Source: an uncultured Ruminococcus sp.
GTDB lineage: Bacteria > Bacillota > Clostridia > Oscillospirales > Ruminococcaceae
Direction: 5' to 3'
NCBI GenBank assembly: GCA_902783005.1
Contig: CACZPI010000010.1
Location: 1 to 44,102, forward strand
Length of the DNA stretch: 44,102 nt
Position numbers and translations under genes: made by a program. Under the pieces are notes generated by a model. It was not told where the DNA came from and did no database searches. It worked only from the letters and a program-made list of their open reading frames with translations. The stretch's first letter is position 1. The number at the start of each line of letters is the position of its first letter. Shown piece after piece: positions 22,459-31,343 of the stretch.

Positions 22459-23393
22459 GGTTGCAGCTCCAAAAGTACGCGCGCCAGGGAGCTTCCCGCA
22501 AGCGCAGCGGCATATTCGGCCTGCTCCGGTGTATTGGCACAGCTTCCGATCTCCACGGTCAGGCGGCAGTACACCGGATCCTCCCGCGCTTGTATTACCC
22601 GCGCCGGCATGGCAAGCCCCGGCCAGTCCCGCTCCAACTGCGATTGCAGCAGACAGGTCAGCCGGAGCGCATCCTCCAGCTCCGGCATTTCCGCCCCTGT
22701 CTCACAGACAATGCGCACCTGTGCCGCCTCCTGTCCGTTGATCCGGACAACCGGCGCATATGCCGTATCCTCTGTCATCATCTGCTTCCGGGCCACATCC
22801 ACCACAAGCTGCACAGAGGACTGTGCTGCAAGCTGTGCAGCCGTTTCCCTGCGGCAGCGCTCCCCCGCCCCGATGCAGGACGGTACATCATAAATTGAAG
22901 GCACATGCGCTGCACCAATGCCCGCCGCGGCAAGCTGTCTGCACATCACTTCCCCGACGGCATTCAGATTGTACCGCGGATCGGTTGTACGGCAGCAGAA
23001 CTCCGCATCCATGCGGCTGCATTCCGCCGGGACATAGCACTTGCTGCCATAGGTATGGACAACAAGCACCTGCGGATCTTCCGTCTGTGTGAATACTGTC
23101 TGCGGCCGCAGCCTCTGGGCTGCCAGCACGGCGCTGTCCGGATGTGCGGTTTCATTCAGCAGCATGCCCCCTGCATCCAGCGCCAGTCCGCTGCCGCCGA
23201 TGTGTACCTCCCGGATCCAGGTGCCGTCCTCTGCCCATTCTGTCGGATAGGGCATGATCCCTTCGTCCACCGCAGCCTCCGTCGGGGCAGCCGTCTCCTC
23301 GATCATGCCGAATCCATGCGACACGCCGATCTCCGGCATTTCTGCCGCGATCACCGCTGCAAGCAGCAGTGGTATTGCCATTCTGCCAGGCAT
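22455..23393 (-). CDS. SpoIIP-like protein lacking the catalytic motifs
   Basis: 312 residues from the ATG at 23393 (GAGG 8 nt upstream; in-frame GTG/ATG codons lie at 23402 and 23399). An N-terminal membrane anchor is followed by a linker and a SpoIIP domain recognised by VLVVHTYGSKCYVPAE, YNLNAVGEVMCRQLAAAGIGAAHVPSIYDVPS, RRETAAQLAAQSSVQLVVDVARKQM and the C-terminal LTVEIGSCANTPEQAEYAA. SpoIIP cleaves peptidoglycan during engulfment. The usual HTHxxE motif is HTYGSK (H113 kept, second His and Glu lost) and the usual DxHRD is DVARK, so hydrolysis is unlikely. The gene therefore looks like a decayed or repurposed sporulation gene. Confidence 0.8.
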   Translation of the reverse strand: MPGRMAIPLLLAAVIAAEMPEIGVSHGFGMIEETAAPTEAAVDEGIMPYPTEWAEDGTWIREVHIGGSGLALDAGGMLLNETAHPDSAVLAAQRLRPQTVFTQTEDPQVLVVHTYGSKCYVPAECSRMDAEFCCRTTDPRYNLNAVGEVMCRQLAAAGIGAAHVPSIYDVPSCIGAGERCRRETAAQLAAQSSVQLVVDVARKQMMTEDTAYAPVVRINGQEAAQVRIVCETGAEMPELEDALRLTCLLQSQLERDWPGLAMPARVIQAREDPVYCRLTVEIGSCANTPEQAEYAAALAGSSLARVLLELQP

Positions 23394-23420
23394 TCTCATC
23401 ACCTCGGTTTTAGCTTTGCC

Positions 23421-23456
23421 AATTCCGGGGGAATTATGCTTATAGATAAAATCTAT
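23421..23456. promoter_or_regulatory. Two inverted repeats between the spoIIP-like gene and metY
   Basis: AATTCC-GGG-GGAATT (23421-23435) and ATAGAT-AAA-ATCTAT (23442-23456) are perfect 6-3-6 palindromes in the divergent promoter region. Operators for one or both genes are possible; no regulator is identified. Confidence 0.45.
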
Positions 23457-23479
23457 TACTCACTATTTGATTTTACCTA

Positions 23480-23508
23480 TTGACAAAGTAGGAAATACAT
23501 GCTATAAT
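23480..23508 (+). promoter_or_regulatory. Promoter of metY
   Basis: TTGACA (23480-23485), 17-nt spacer, TGC-TATAAT (23503-23508). The leader of about 70 nt is too short for a SAM riboswitch. It holds AAACC...GGGTTT half-sites (23511-23537), possibly an operator. Confidence 0.8.
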
Positions 23509-23584
23509 CAAACCATAGCAAGCCGATAGGGTTTGTATGAAAATGATAAACAATACATGAACTGATTTTCAGGAGGTAATTACT

Positions 23585-24874
23585 ATGGCAAACAAGAAGC
23601 TTCATTTCGAGACACTTCAGCTCCACGTCGGACAGGAGCAGGCAGACCCGGTCACCGATTCCCGCGCTGTACCGATCTATCTGACCACATCCTATGTCTT
23701 CCGCGATTCCCAGCATGCAGCCGACCGCTTCGGTCTGCGCGATGCGGGCAACATCTACGGCCGTCTGACCAATTCCACGCAGGATGTATTTGAAAAGCGC
23801 TTTGCAGCCCTGGAAGGCGGCGCAGCAGCGCTGGCCGTTTCCTCCGGCGCAGCAGCCATCACATACACCATCCAGGCACTTGCCAAGGCCGGTGAGAATG
23901 TGGTCGCAGCCAAGACCATTTACGGCGGCACCTACAATCTGCTGGCACACACCCTGCCGCTGTACGGTATTACCGCAAAGTTCGTGGATCCTGAGGAGGA
24001 AGGCGCATTCGATGCAGCCATTGACGAGAACACCAAGGCCATCTTCATTGAGACCCTCGGCAATCCGAATTCCAATGTCATTGACATTGAGGCAGTCGCA
24101 AAGATCGCCCATGCACATGGCATTCCGCTGGTTGTCGATTCCACCTTTGCAACGCCCTTCCTGGTGCGTCCGATCGAATACGGCGCAGATATTGTGGTAC
24201 ATTCCGCGACCAAGTTCATCGGCGGCCACGGCACGACCATCGGCGGTATCATTGTGGATTCCGGCAATTTCGACTGGAAGGCATCCGGAAAATATCCGTG
24301 GGTTTCCGAGCCGAATCCGTCCTATCACGGCATCAGCTTCTCCGATGCAGTCGGCAATGTCGCATGGATCACCTACATCCGCGCCATTCTGCTGCGTGAC
24401 ACCGGTTCGACCATTTCCCCGATCTCGGCATTCATCTTCCTGCAGGGTCTGGAAACGCTGTCCCTGCGTGTAGAGCGTCATGTGGAAAATGCCCTGAAGA
24501 TCGTGGATTTCCTGTCGAAGCATCCGCAGGTTGAGGCCGTTCACCATCCGTCCCTTGAAAGTGAGCCGAGCCACAAGAATTATCTGAAATACTTCCCGAA
24601 CGGCGGCGGCAGCATCTTCACCTTCGAGGTAAAGGGCACGGAGGAGGATGCCAAGAGGTTCATTGACAACCTGGCGATCTTCTCCCTGCTGGCCAATGTT
24701 GCGGACGTCAAGTCGCTTGTCATTCATCCGGCTTCGACCACCCATTCCCAGCTCACAGAGGCAGAGCTTCTTGAGCAGGGCATCAAGCCGAATACCATCC
24801 GTCTGTCCATCGGTACCGAGCACATTGACGATCTCATCGGTGCTCTTGAGGATGCATTTGCGGCGATCAAGTAA
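23585..24874 (+). CDS. metY: O-acetylhomoserine sulfhydrylase (O-acetylhomoserine aminocarboxypropyltransferase)
   Basis: 429 residues, the MetY length; ATG at 23585 after AGGAGG. A PLP enzyme of the Cys/Met metabolism family: THFETLQLHVGQ-like start (LHFETLQLHVGQEQ), NIYGRLTNST, the cofactor-binding SSGAAAITYTIQAL, the aspartate in VVDSTFATPF, and the Schiff-base lysine in VVHSATKFIGGHGT. The long insertion KYPWVSEPNPSYHG is typical of MetY and absent from cystathionine lyases. It makes homocysteine from O-acetylhomoserine and sulfide in the cytoplasm. Own promoter and terminator. Confidence 0.92.
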   Translation: MANKKLHFETLQLHVGQEQADPVTDSRAVPIYLTTSYVFRDSQHAADRFGLRDAGNIYGRLTNSTQDVFEKRFAALEGGAAALAVSSGAAAITYTIQALAKAGENVVAAKTIYGGTYNLLAHTLPLYGITAKFVDPEEEGAFDAAIDENTKAIFIETLGNPNSNVIDIEAVAKIAHAHGIPLVVDSTFATPFLVRPIEYGADIVVHSATKFIGGHGTTIGGIIVDSGNFDWKASGKYPWVSEPNPSYHGISFSDAVGNVAWITYIRAILLRDTGSTISPISAFIFLQGLETLSLRVERHVENALKIVDFLSKHPQVEAVHHPSLESEPSHKNYLKYFPNGGGSIFTFEVKGTEEDAKRFIDNLAIFSLLANVADVKSLVIHPASTTHSQLTEAELLEQGIKPNTIRLSIGTEHIDDLIGALEDAFAAIK

Positions 24875-24908
24875 GTTTATTCCGGTATGGAACCTCCAAT
24901 CCCATCAC

Positions 24909-24955
24909 AGAACCCCTTGCATTCCTGCAAGGGGTTCTATGTTTTATATGATCGT
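24909..24955. terminator. Bidirectional terminator between metY and mnmA
   Basis: Perfect 13-bp stem AGAACCCCTTGCA / TGCAAGGGGTTCT with loop TTCC, followed by ATGTTTTAT on the plus side. Confidence 0.85.
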
Positions 24956-26014
24956 TCCGCCGCCGATCACGGTATCTCCCTGGTACAGGACAAGCGCCTG
25001 TCCCCGGGTGATCGCCCGCTGCGGCTCATCAAAATGCACATGCAGGTGTCCGTCCTCCGTCATCCATGCCGTACACGGCTGCTCAGGATGGCGGTAACGG
25101 ATCTTCGCGGCGCAATGCACCGGCGTTTTCAGCTCCGGTACCGCGATCAGATTCACGTCGTCCGCCTCGGCATCCAGCACATACAGATCGGCATTTTCAC
25201 CGAGGAAAACGCGGTTGCCGGCGGTGTCAATGCCGGTCACATAGATCGGATGTCCCATCGCCACACCAAGTCCCTTGCGCTGGCCGACCGTATAATGAAT
25301 GATCCCCCGGTGCTCCCCCACCGTTTCGCCGTGGTACACAAATGCACCGGGAGGCCAGGTCTCCCCTGTAAACCGTTCAAGAAATGCCGCATAATCCCCG
25401 TCCGGCACAAAGCAGATGTCCTGGCTGTCACGCTTGCGGGCATTGACAAAGCCGTGTGCTTCGGCAAGGGCGCGGATCTCGGTCTTATGGTAGGTGCCCA
25501 GCGGGAAGCGGACATGCCGCAGCTGCTCCTGTGTCAGGGCATAGAGGACATAGGTCTGATCCTTGGAGGCATCGGCGGCCTTTTTCAGGAGGTACCGGCC
25601 GGATGCTTCGTCGTATTCCACCCGCGCATAATGGCCGGTGACGACATAATCAAACTGCATCTCATGCATCCGCCGGATGAGGGCATCGAATTTCAGGAAC
25701 CGGTTGCAGTCAATACACGGATTCGGCGTCGCGCCCCGTGCGTAGCAGTCTGCAAAGCGCTGCATGACATGCGTTCGGAATTCCTCGGAGAAATTGAAGA
25801 CATAGTGCAGCATTCCGAGCTTTGCCGAAACCTGCTTGGCATCCATCACATCATCGAGGGAACAGCAGGATTTCTCCCGCGGAATGCCGGCGTCTTCATT
25901 GTGAAAGAGCTGCATGGTCGCGCCGGCGCAGTCATACCCCGCCTGCAGCATGAGCAATGCTGCCGCAGAGCTGTCCACGCCGCCGGACATGGCGATCAAC
26001 GCTTTTTCGCCCAT
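24944..26014 (-). CDS. mnmA: tRNA-specific 2-thiouridylase
   Basis: 356 residues, full length. PP-loop MSGGVDSSAAALLM near the N-terminus binds ATP; the two catalytic cysteines lie in GATPNPCIDCNRFLKF and DSQDICFVPDGDY; YTVGQRKGLGVAMG marks the central domain, and a C-terminal beta-barrel completes the protein. It thiolates the wobble uridine (s2U34) of tRNA Lys, Glu and Gln. The gene starts 1 nt after the nadA stop codon, so the two share a transcript; a cysteine-desulfurase partner is not visible. Confidence 0.95.
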   Translation of the reverse strand: MGEKALIAMSGGVDSSAAALLMLQAGYDCAGATMQLFHNEDAGIPREKSCCSLDDVMDAKQVSAKLGMLHYVFNFSEEFRTHVMQRFADCYARGATPNPCIDCNRFLKFDALIRRMHEMQFDYVVTGHYARVEYDEASGRYLLKKAADASKDQTYVLYALTQEQLRHVRFPLGTYHKTEIRALAEAHGFVNARKRDSQDICFVPDGDYAAFLERFTGETWPPGAFVYHGETVGEHRGIIHYTVGQRKGLGVAMGHPIYVTGIDTAGNRVFLGENADLYVLDAEADDVNLIAVPELKTPVHCAAKIRYRHPEQPCTAWMTEDGHLHVHFDEPQRAITRGQALVLYQGDTVIGGGTII

Positions 26015-26015
26015 A

Positions 26016-26933
26016 TCAGCCGCCCAGCTCGATCATCTTGTCAATGCAGCGTCTTGCGCTGGCAATGGTCTTCTCGTCCATGACGATCTCCTCACCAAAT
26101 TCACCGCGCAGAACACGGTACACATCCACAAGGGTCGTGGACTTCATATTCGGGCAGATCAGATGCTTGCTCATCGGATAGAACATCTTGTCCGGGCAGT
26201 CGTATTGCAAATGCTCGGCGATGGAAATTTCCGTGCCGATGATAAATTCCTTGGCATCCGATGCCTTGGCATAATCCATGATGCCGGAGGTCGAGCCGAC
26301 GTAATCGGCCTGCTCCACAACAGCCGGAACGCATTCCGGATGTACCAGCACCAGTGCATCAGGATGTGCCGCCTTTGCTGCACGCACCTCCTCGGGGCGC
26401 ACAGCCGCATGGATCGGGCAGCCGCCCTGCAGGAGCTTGACCGTCTTGTCCGGCACCTGCTTGGCAACGAATGCACCGAGGTTGCAGTCCGGAATAAAGA
26501 GGATCTTGTCATTGTCAAGCGCCTTGGCAATCTTGACCGCAGAGGAGGAGGTCACGCAGACATCTGCAATGGTTTTCAGGTCGGCAGTCGTATTGACATA
26601 GGCCATCACGGTATAATCCGGAAGCTGCGACTTGACCTGGAGGATCATTTCCTTATCCATCTGCTCTGCCATGGGACATCCGGCAATGGGATTCGACAGG
26701 TAGACCGTCTTTTCCGGGGACAGGATCTTGACTGTCTCCGCCATAAAGCGCACGCCGCACATGATGACCGTCTGATTGGGCACCTTGGCCGCCTTGACGG
26801 ACAGGGCATAGGAATCCCCGACAAAATCCGCGATCTCTGCGATCTCACGGGCTTCGTAGCTATGGGCAAGGATACATACATCCTGTTCCTTCTTCATCCG
26901 CAGGATCTCCTGCTGCATCTCGTAAACATTCAT
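26016..26933 (-). CDS. nadA: Quinolinate synthase A
   Basis: 305 residues, full length. The three cysteines expected to bind the 4Fe-4S cluster lie in VIMCGVRFMAE, VHPECVPAV and HLICPNMKST; ILAHSYEAREIAEIADFVGDSYAL forms the first triplicated domain. It condenses iminoaspartate and dihydroxyacetone phosphate to quinolinate in de novo NAD synthesis. The usual partners nadB and nadC are not next to it; instead it precedes mnmA. The good promoter 65-95 nt upstream serves both. Confidence 0.95.
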   Translation of the reverse strand: MNVYEMQQEILRMKKEQDVCILAHSYEAREIAEIADFVGDSYALSVKAAKVPNQTVIMCGVRFMAETVKILSPEKTVYLSNPIAGCPMAEQMDKEMILQVKSQLPDYTVMAYVNTTADLKTIADVCVTSSSAVKIAKALDNDKILFIPDCNLGAFVAKQVPDKTVKLLQGGCPIHAAVRPEEVRAAKAAHPDALVLVHPECVPAVVEQADYVGSTSGIMDYAKASDAKEFIIGTEISIAEHLQYDCPDKMFYPMSKHLICPNMKSTTLVDVYRVLRGEFGEEIVMDEKTIASARRCIDKMIELGG

Positions 26934-26995
26934 TTTCTGTTACCGCCTTTATTGACATTCCCGGCCGCTTTGCATAGTGAACCGGTATTATTACT

Positions 26996-27024
26996 ATTGT
27001 ACACGATTTACGCCGTATTGTCAA
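26996..27024 (-). promoter_or_regulatory. Promoter of the nadA-mnmA operon
   Basis: Minus strand: TTGACA (27019-27024), 17-nt spacer, TACAAT (26996-27001). Confidence 0.8.
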
Positions 27025-27050
27025 GCCGCAAAAAGCAGGGATCCGCACTC

Positions 27051-27923
27051 TTACAGCCCTTGCTTCAGCAGAAAGCTCCTGAATATTCCGGCAACCTCAT
27101 CGGGGATCTTTGTGTACAGCATGTGGCCTTCCTCCATCAGATGGATCTCGGCATTGCAGTGCTTTGCATAATCCTGCGCTGCCTGCTGCCAGGTGAGAGC
27201 CCTGACCGGCGAACGCATATTGCTCACAATGAAGCAAGCCGGACAGGTCAGATAGCCCGTACTGTCTGCTTTAGCGGCATTTGCCTCTGCCAGAACCGAT
27301 TCCTCAAACACCGCTTCGCTTGCGATGTTCTGATAATACACTTCCTCATATGTCTGCTTTTCCTCTGCCGTGAGAGCGTCACCGCTGAGGAGCCCGGAAG
27401 CATTAACCGTCCTGTTCCTGAGCAGGCTGGCAAGCAGACCACGCCTTGCAATTTTCTGCATCAATGCCCGCGTCCTGTCCACCATGGCCTTCTTCTTCTC
27501 ATGCGGAATCTCCTGCGCCTGTGCTTTCATCATATTCGGAAATCCCATGTCCAGGCCAAGCACTGCCCTGACCTCTTCGAGATAGGTATTTGCCCACCAT
27601 ATCGCTTCAAAACCGGAATACGAATGGGGCACCAGAATATAGGGCTGGCTGATTCCCAGTGCCTTCAGAGCTGCGCGGCTCTCCTCCACAAGGTTTTCCA
27701 CCGTCCGCTCCGTGACAGCCTTGCCGCTCAGTCCGTACCCTGCCTTTTCGACAACAACGATCCTGTATTTGTCTGACAATCTGCTGTAAACAGGCTTGTA
27801 TTCATATGCCTGACAGCCGACACCTGAACCCGCCATGAATATGAGAGAAGCAGCGCCGGAGCCTTCTGTGTAGACATTGATCATCGTGTCTCCGACCTTC
27901 GCAAGCGTACCGTATGGTTTCAT
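27051..27923 (-). CDS. Alpha/beta hydrolase
   Basis: 290 residues from the ATG at 27923, which follows AAAGGAGG. Alpha/beta hydrolase signatures: oxyanion-hole region FMAGSGVGCQAYEY, nucleophile elbow PHSYSG (Ser), GFPNMM after strand 6, and the catalytic histidine in MEEGHMLYTKIPD. It resembles small esterases or haloperoxidase-like hydrolases; the substrate is unknown. It begins 48 nt downstream of the large FtsX permease gene with no terminator between them, so it probably belongs to that ABC operon. Confidence 0.85.
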   Translation of the reverse strand: MKPYGTLAKVGDTMINVYTEGSGAASLIFMAGSGVGCQAYEYKPVYSRLSDKYRIVVVEKAGYGLSGKAVTERTVENLVEESRAALKALGISQPYILVPHSYSGFEAIWWANTYLEEVRAVLGLDMGFPNMMKAQAQEIPHEKKKAMVDRTRALMQKIARRGLLASLLRNRTVNASGLLSGDALTAEEKQTYEEVYYQNIASEAVFEESVLAEANAAKADSTGYLTCPACFIVSNMRSPVRALTWQQAAQDYAKHCNAEIHLMEEGHMLYTKIPDEVAGIFRSFLLKQGL

Positions 27924-27971
27924 AGAAATACCTCCTTTGAAATGTGTCAAATCAGAAGATGCTTGGCCGGA

Positions 27972-30900
27972 TCAGTCCACGGATTTGAGCGACTCTGCCA
28001 TGTTGATCCGGTCGAGCTTAATGCCCATGAAAAGATTGACAATGAAATTGAACACGAATGTCAGCACGATGCTCACCGCAAACGACATCGGCAGCACGCG
28101 CACACGGAAGGACACCAGATCCACGATGATCTGTGCCATCACAAACCGGTGCAGCAGCACGCCAAGCCCGAGGCCAAGGATCGTGCCGATCGCCGTCAGA
28201 GCCAGATTTTCACGCAGCACATAGGCCGAGGTCTCATTCCGGAAGAAGCCGAGCACCTTGATCGTGGCGATCTCCCGGATGCGCTCGGTGATGTTGATGT
28301 TGGTCAGATTGTACAGCACGATGAAGGCCAGTCCCGCCGCGCAGAAGATGACCAGCAGCACGATGTAATCAAGCGAGCTCATCATCTTGGCCATACGCGC
28401 CTTGACCTCGGAAAAGAGTGACACGGAGGTCACATTCCTGTCCTTTGCAAGCTCTGCCTGGATCTGGTATTCGTCCTGACCTTCGGGGAAATTCAGATAG
28501 GCGCCGTTAAGCTGCGGCACTTCCCCGAGCTGGTCGGCAAAGGTGTCCGGCGAGAGGATGATATAATTGTAGACATGATTCTCAAAGACGCCTGTGACCG
28601 TCACCCGGATCTCCTGCATGTCCTCATTGCGCAGGGTGATCGTCGTTCCTTCGACCGCACCGTAGCGCTCGGCAATGGAATTGCTGACCAGCGCCTCACC
28701 GCTGCCCGGCACCGCAAGCGGTTCCCCGTCCAGCGTCCGCAGCACCATGTAATTGTCCAGGGAGCCTTCGAGCGGCACAATCAGATCCATGCCCTTGGTC
28801 TTGTCCGCGGTGACAAGATCCCAGCTTGCTTCATGCAGCAGGATATAGTCATCCGTCAGCTCGTCCATCTTGCTGCGCAGCTTCTCCGGGATCACACCTC
28901 CCATCGAAGAGCGGAACAGCATGGACGCATCCGCGATCTGGATGTCACCGTACTGCACATCCGCGAATCCCGCCACGGAATCGCGCAGTCCCAGGCCTGT
29001 CAGCAGCAGCGCCGTACAGCCGCCGATACCCAGCACCATCATGAAGAAGCGCCCCTTGTAGCGGAAGATATTGCGGATGGAGACCTTGTGCAGGAATTTC
29101 AACCGGTTCCAGAGGAAGGGAACATATTCGAGCAGCACGCGCTTGCCGGCCTTCGGTGCCTTCGGGCGCATGAGCCCCGCAGCCGTTTCTGCCAGCTCGA
29201 TGCGGCAGGAAAGCCAGGTCGTTCCCAGCGAGCACAACAGCGATGCGGCTATGGCAAGCCCTGCCAGCTTCCAGTCGATGATGATATGCAGCGGGAGCGG
29301 AATGTACATCAACTCATAGCTCATCCAGATGACCGACGGGAACAGCACGATCCCGACCGCATAGCCGATCACGCAGCCAAGCACGGCTGCGGCGCCGGAA
29401 TAGAACATGAATTTTCCCATAATGTCGGCCTCGGAATAGCCAAGCGCCTTCAAGACGCCGATCTGTGTCCGCTGCTCCTCGACCATGCGGCTCATCGTCG
29501 TCATGCAGACAAGCGCCGCTACCAGAATAAAGAACACCGGGAATACCCTTGCCACCTGTGCCACGATCTCGGAATCGCTCTCAAAGCACGCATAGCTGAT
29601 ATTGGTGCCGCGGTCAAGGACATAGGTATCGGGATGGTCGATGTCGTCGATCTTCTCCTCGGCATCCGCGATCTCTTCCTCCGCATCTGCGATCTTCTCG
29701 TCAAATTCCGCCTTGCCGTCCTCGTATTTTGCCAGACCGTCCAGGTATTCCTGCTCGGCCTTGTCATATTCGGCCTTGCCGTCATTGTACTTCTCAAGGC
29801 CTTCGTTGTATTTGCGCAGGCCGTCGTTGTATTCCGTCCGGCCGTTCCGGTATTTCTGCCATCCCTCGTCGTAGTCGATCAGGGATTGCTCGTATTTGGC
29901 AAGGCCATCGGTGTATTCCCGCGAGCCCTTCTCAAATTCTGCCTTGCCCTGTTCCAGCTCCGTGCGTTTGGCATCCAGCACGCTCTGCTGCTGGTCAAGC
30001 TCCGTGCGGCCGGCTTCGATCTGTGCCTTTCCTGCTTCGATCTGCGCACGGCCATCCCGGATCTGCTGCTGTGCGGCATCGAGCTGTGCCTTCTGCTCGG
30101 GCGGGAGCATGTCATACATGGCCATGGAGGCATTCACCTGCTGCTCCTGCTGCGCAAGGGCATTCTCCTGCTGCCGGAGGGCGGCTGCATTCGCTTCGAG
30201 CTCCTGCCTTGCGGCATCGAGCTGCGCCTGGCCGTTCACAAGGGCTGCTTCTCCCTCTGCGATCTGTGCCGAGGAGGCATCAAGCTGTGCCTTGGCATTG
30301 TCCAGCTCCGCCTTGGCATCCGCGATCTGCTTCTTGCCGTCAGAAAGCTCCTTCTTTGCCTTGTGCAGTTCTGCATTGGCATCATCAAGCTCCTTTTTGG
30401 CATCATCCAGCTCTTTCTTCGCGTCATCAAGCTCCTTCTTCGCATCGTCGAGCTTGCGCTTGCCGTCAGAAAGCTCCTGCTGTGCATCGGCAAGCTCCTC
30501 CTCACCGTCTGCACGGGCATCGGCCAGCTTCTGCTTTGCTTCGTCAAGCTCTTCGAGTGCATCGGCACGCACGCGGGTATAGCGCTCATCGGCAATTTCC
30601 TGCGTCAGCTCGCCCCACCCGACATCATGCACCTGCATCATATGCTTGTATTCGTCCGAATAGATGGGGTAATCATGATTGAACCGGATCCAGATCTCGG
30701 TATAATAATCCAGATCGTAGGCATCCTCCGAAAGATAGAGATACCCCGAAACCGAACCGTTTCCGAGCGAGGTGGTGCCGCGCTCGAAATTGGCATACAG
30801 CGCCGAATGCGCTGCGCCGACGATCCGGAATTCCCGGAAGCGCAGCGCTTCAAGGGTGTCCTTTTCATTTTCGTCTGCCACATACACGGTATCGCCCACA

Positions 30901-31328
30901 TGCAGACTGCCCGGCATTCCCGCGTCCATGATGCATTCATCGGCTGCCTGCGGCATTCTGCCCTCCGTCAGCTCCAGGAGATTGAGATGCTCCGGGATCG
31001 TGTGGGATTTGAGGACAAATTCATTCTTGTCCTTGTCATTGCAGAGAATATCCATCGTGTGGGAGCCCTCTGCATAGCGCACATCTGTCAGCGCACGGAA
31101 GGATTCCACATCCTGCTCCTCCCAGCCGAGCGTGGACACAAGGCGGTAATCGAACAACTGCTTTTCCTGCCAGAAATCATTGACGGTCTCCACCATCGCC
31201 GGGGTCGTGATGCGCACGCCGGAGAAGAATCCGACACCGAGGGCAATGATCGCCAGGATCGCAAAGAAGCGCCCGAAGCTGCCCCGGATCTCACGCAGGG
31301 TCGTCCTGCGCAGCATTTTTTTCTTCAT
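27972..31328 (-). CDS. Large FtsX/MacB-type ABC transporter permease with an extracellular coiled coil
   Basis: 1118 residues. Layout: a first transmembrane helix (FFAILAIIALGVGFFSG), an extracellular MacB-like domain (residues 40-245), a long charged coiled coil (about 253-563) rich in LDDAKKELDDAK- and YNDGLxKY-type repeats, three helices of an FtsX domain (VFPVFFILVAALVCMTTMS...), then a second FtsX half (RFFMMVLGIGGCTALLLTGLGL) ending in further helices. Such permeases are mechanotransmission machines coupled to a LolD-like ATPase and are common in Firmicutes for export of, or resistance to, lipids and peptides, or for cell-wall hydrolase control. The start is 15 nt after the ATPase gene. 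It is the longest gene of a three-gene operon. Confidence 0.88.
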   Translation of the reverse strand: MKKKMLRRTTLREIRGSFGRFFAILAIIALGVGFFSGVRITTPAMVETVNDFWQEKQLFDYRLVSTLGWEEQDVESFRALTDVRYAEGSHTMDILCNDKDKNEFVLKSHTIPEHLNLLELTEGRMPQAADECIMDAGMPGSLHVGDTVYVADENEKDTLEALRFREFRIVGAAHSALYANFERGTTSLGNGSVSGYLYLSEDAYDLDYYTEIWIRFNHDYPIYSDEYKHMMQVHDVGWGELTQEIADERYTRVRADALEELDEAKQKLADARADGEEELADAQQELSDGKRKLDDAKKELDDAKKELDDAKKELDDANAELHKAKKELSDGKKQIADAKAELDNAKAQLDASSAQIAEGEAALVNGQAQLDAARQELEANAAALRQQENALAQQEQQVNASMAMYDMLPPEQKAQLDAAQQQIRDGRAQIEAGKAQIEAGRTELDQQQSVLDAKRTELEQGKAEFEKGSREYTDGLAKYEQSLIDYDEGWQKYRNGRTEYNDGLRKYNEGLEKYNDGKAEYDKAEQEYLDGLAKYEDGKAEFDEKIADAEEEIADAEEKIDDIDHPDTYVLDRGTNISYACFESDSEIVAQVARVFPVFFILVAALVCMTTMSRMVEEQRTQIGVLKALGYSEADIMGKFMFYSGAAAVLGCVIGYAVGIVLFPSVIWMSYELMYIPLPLHIIIDWKLAGLAIAASLLCSLGTTWLSCRIELAETAAGLMRPKAPKAGKRVLLEYVPFLWNRLKFLHKVSIRNIFRYKGRFFMMVLGIGGCTALLLTGLGLRDSVAGFADVQYGDIQIADASMLFRSSMGGVIPEKLRSKMDELTDDYILLHEASWDLVTADKTKGMDLIVPLEGSLDNYMVLRTLDGEPLAVPGSGEALVSNSIAERYGAVEGTTITLRNEDMQEIRVTVTGVFENHVYNYIILSPDTFADQLGEVPQLNGAYLNFPEGQDEYQIQAELAKDRNVTSVSLFSEVKARMAKMMSSLDYIVLLVIFCAAGLAFIVLYNLTNINITERIREIATIKVLGFFRNETSAYVLRENLALTAIGTILGLGLGVLLHRFVMAQIIVDLVSFRVRVLPMSFAVSIVLTFVFNFIVNLFMGIKLDRINMAESLKSVD

Positions 31329-31343
31329 AGCCGTCTACCCCGC

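Noticed and set aside
23509-23584. SAM or T-box riboswitch before metY
   Set aside because: The leader is only about 70 nt and has no matching helices.
23477-24823. A minus-strand open frame of 448 codons opposite metY
   Set aside because: Antisense of a well-recognised enzyme gene; Cys/Gly-rich composition without any family match.
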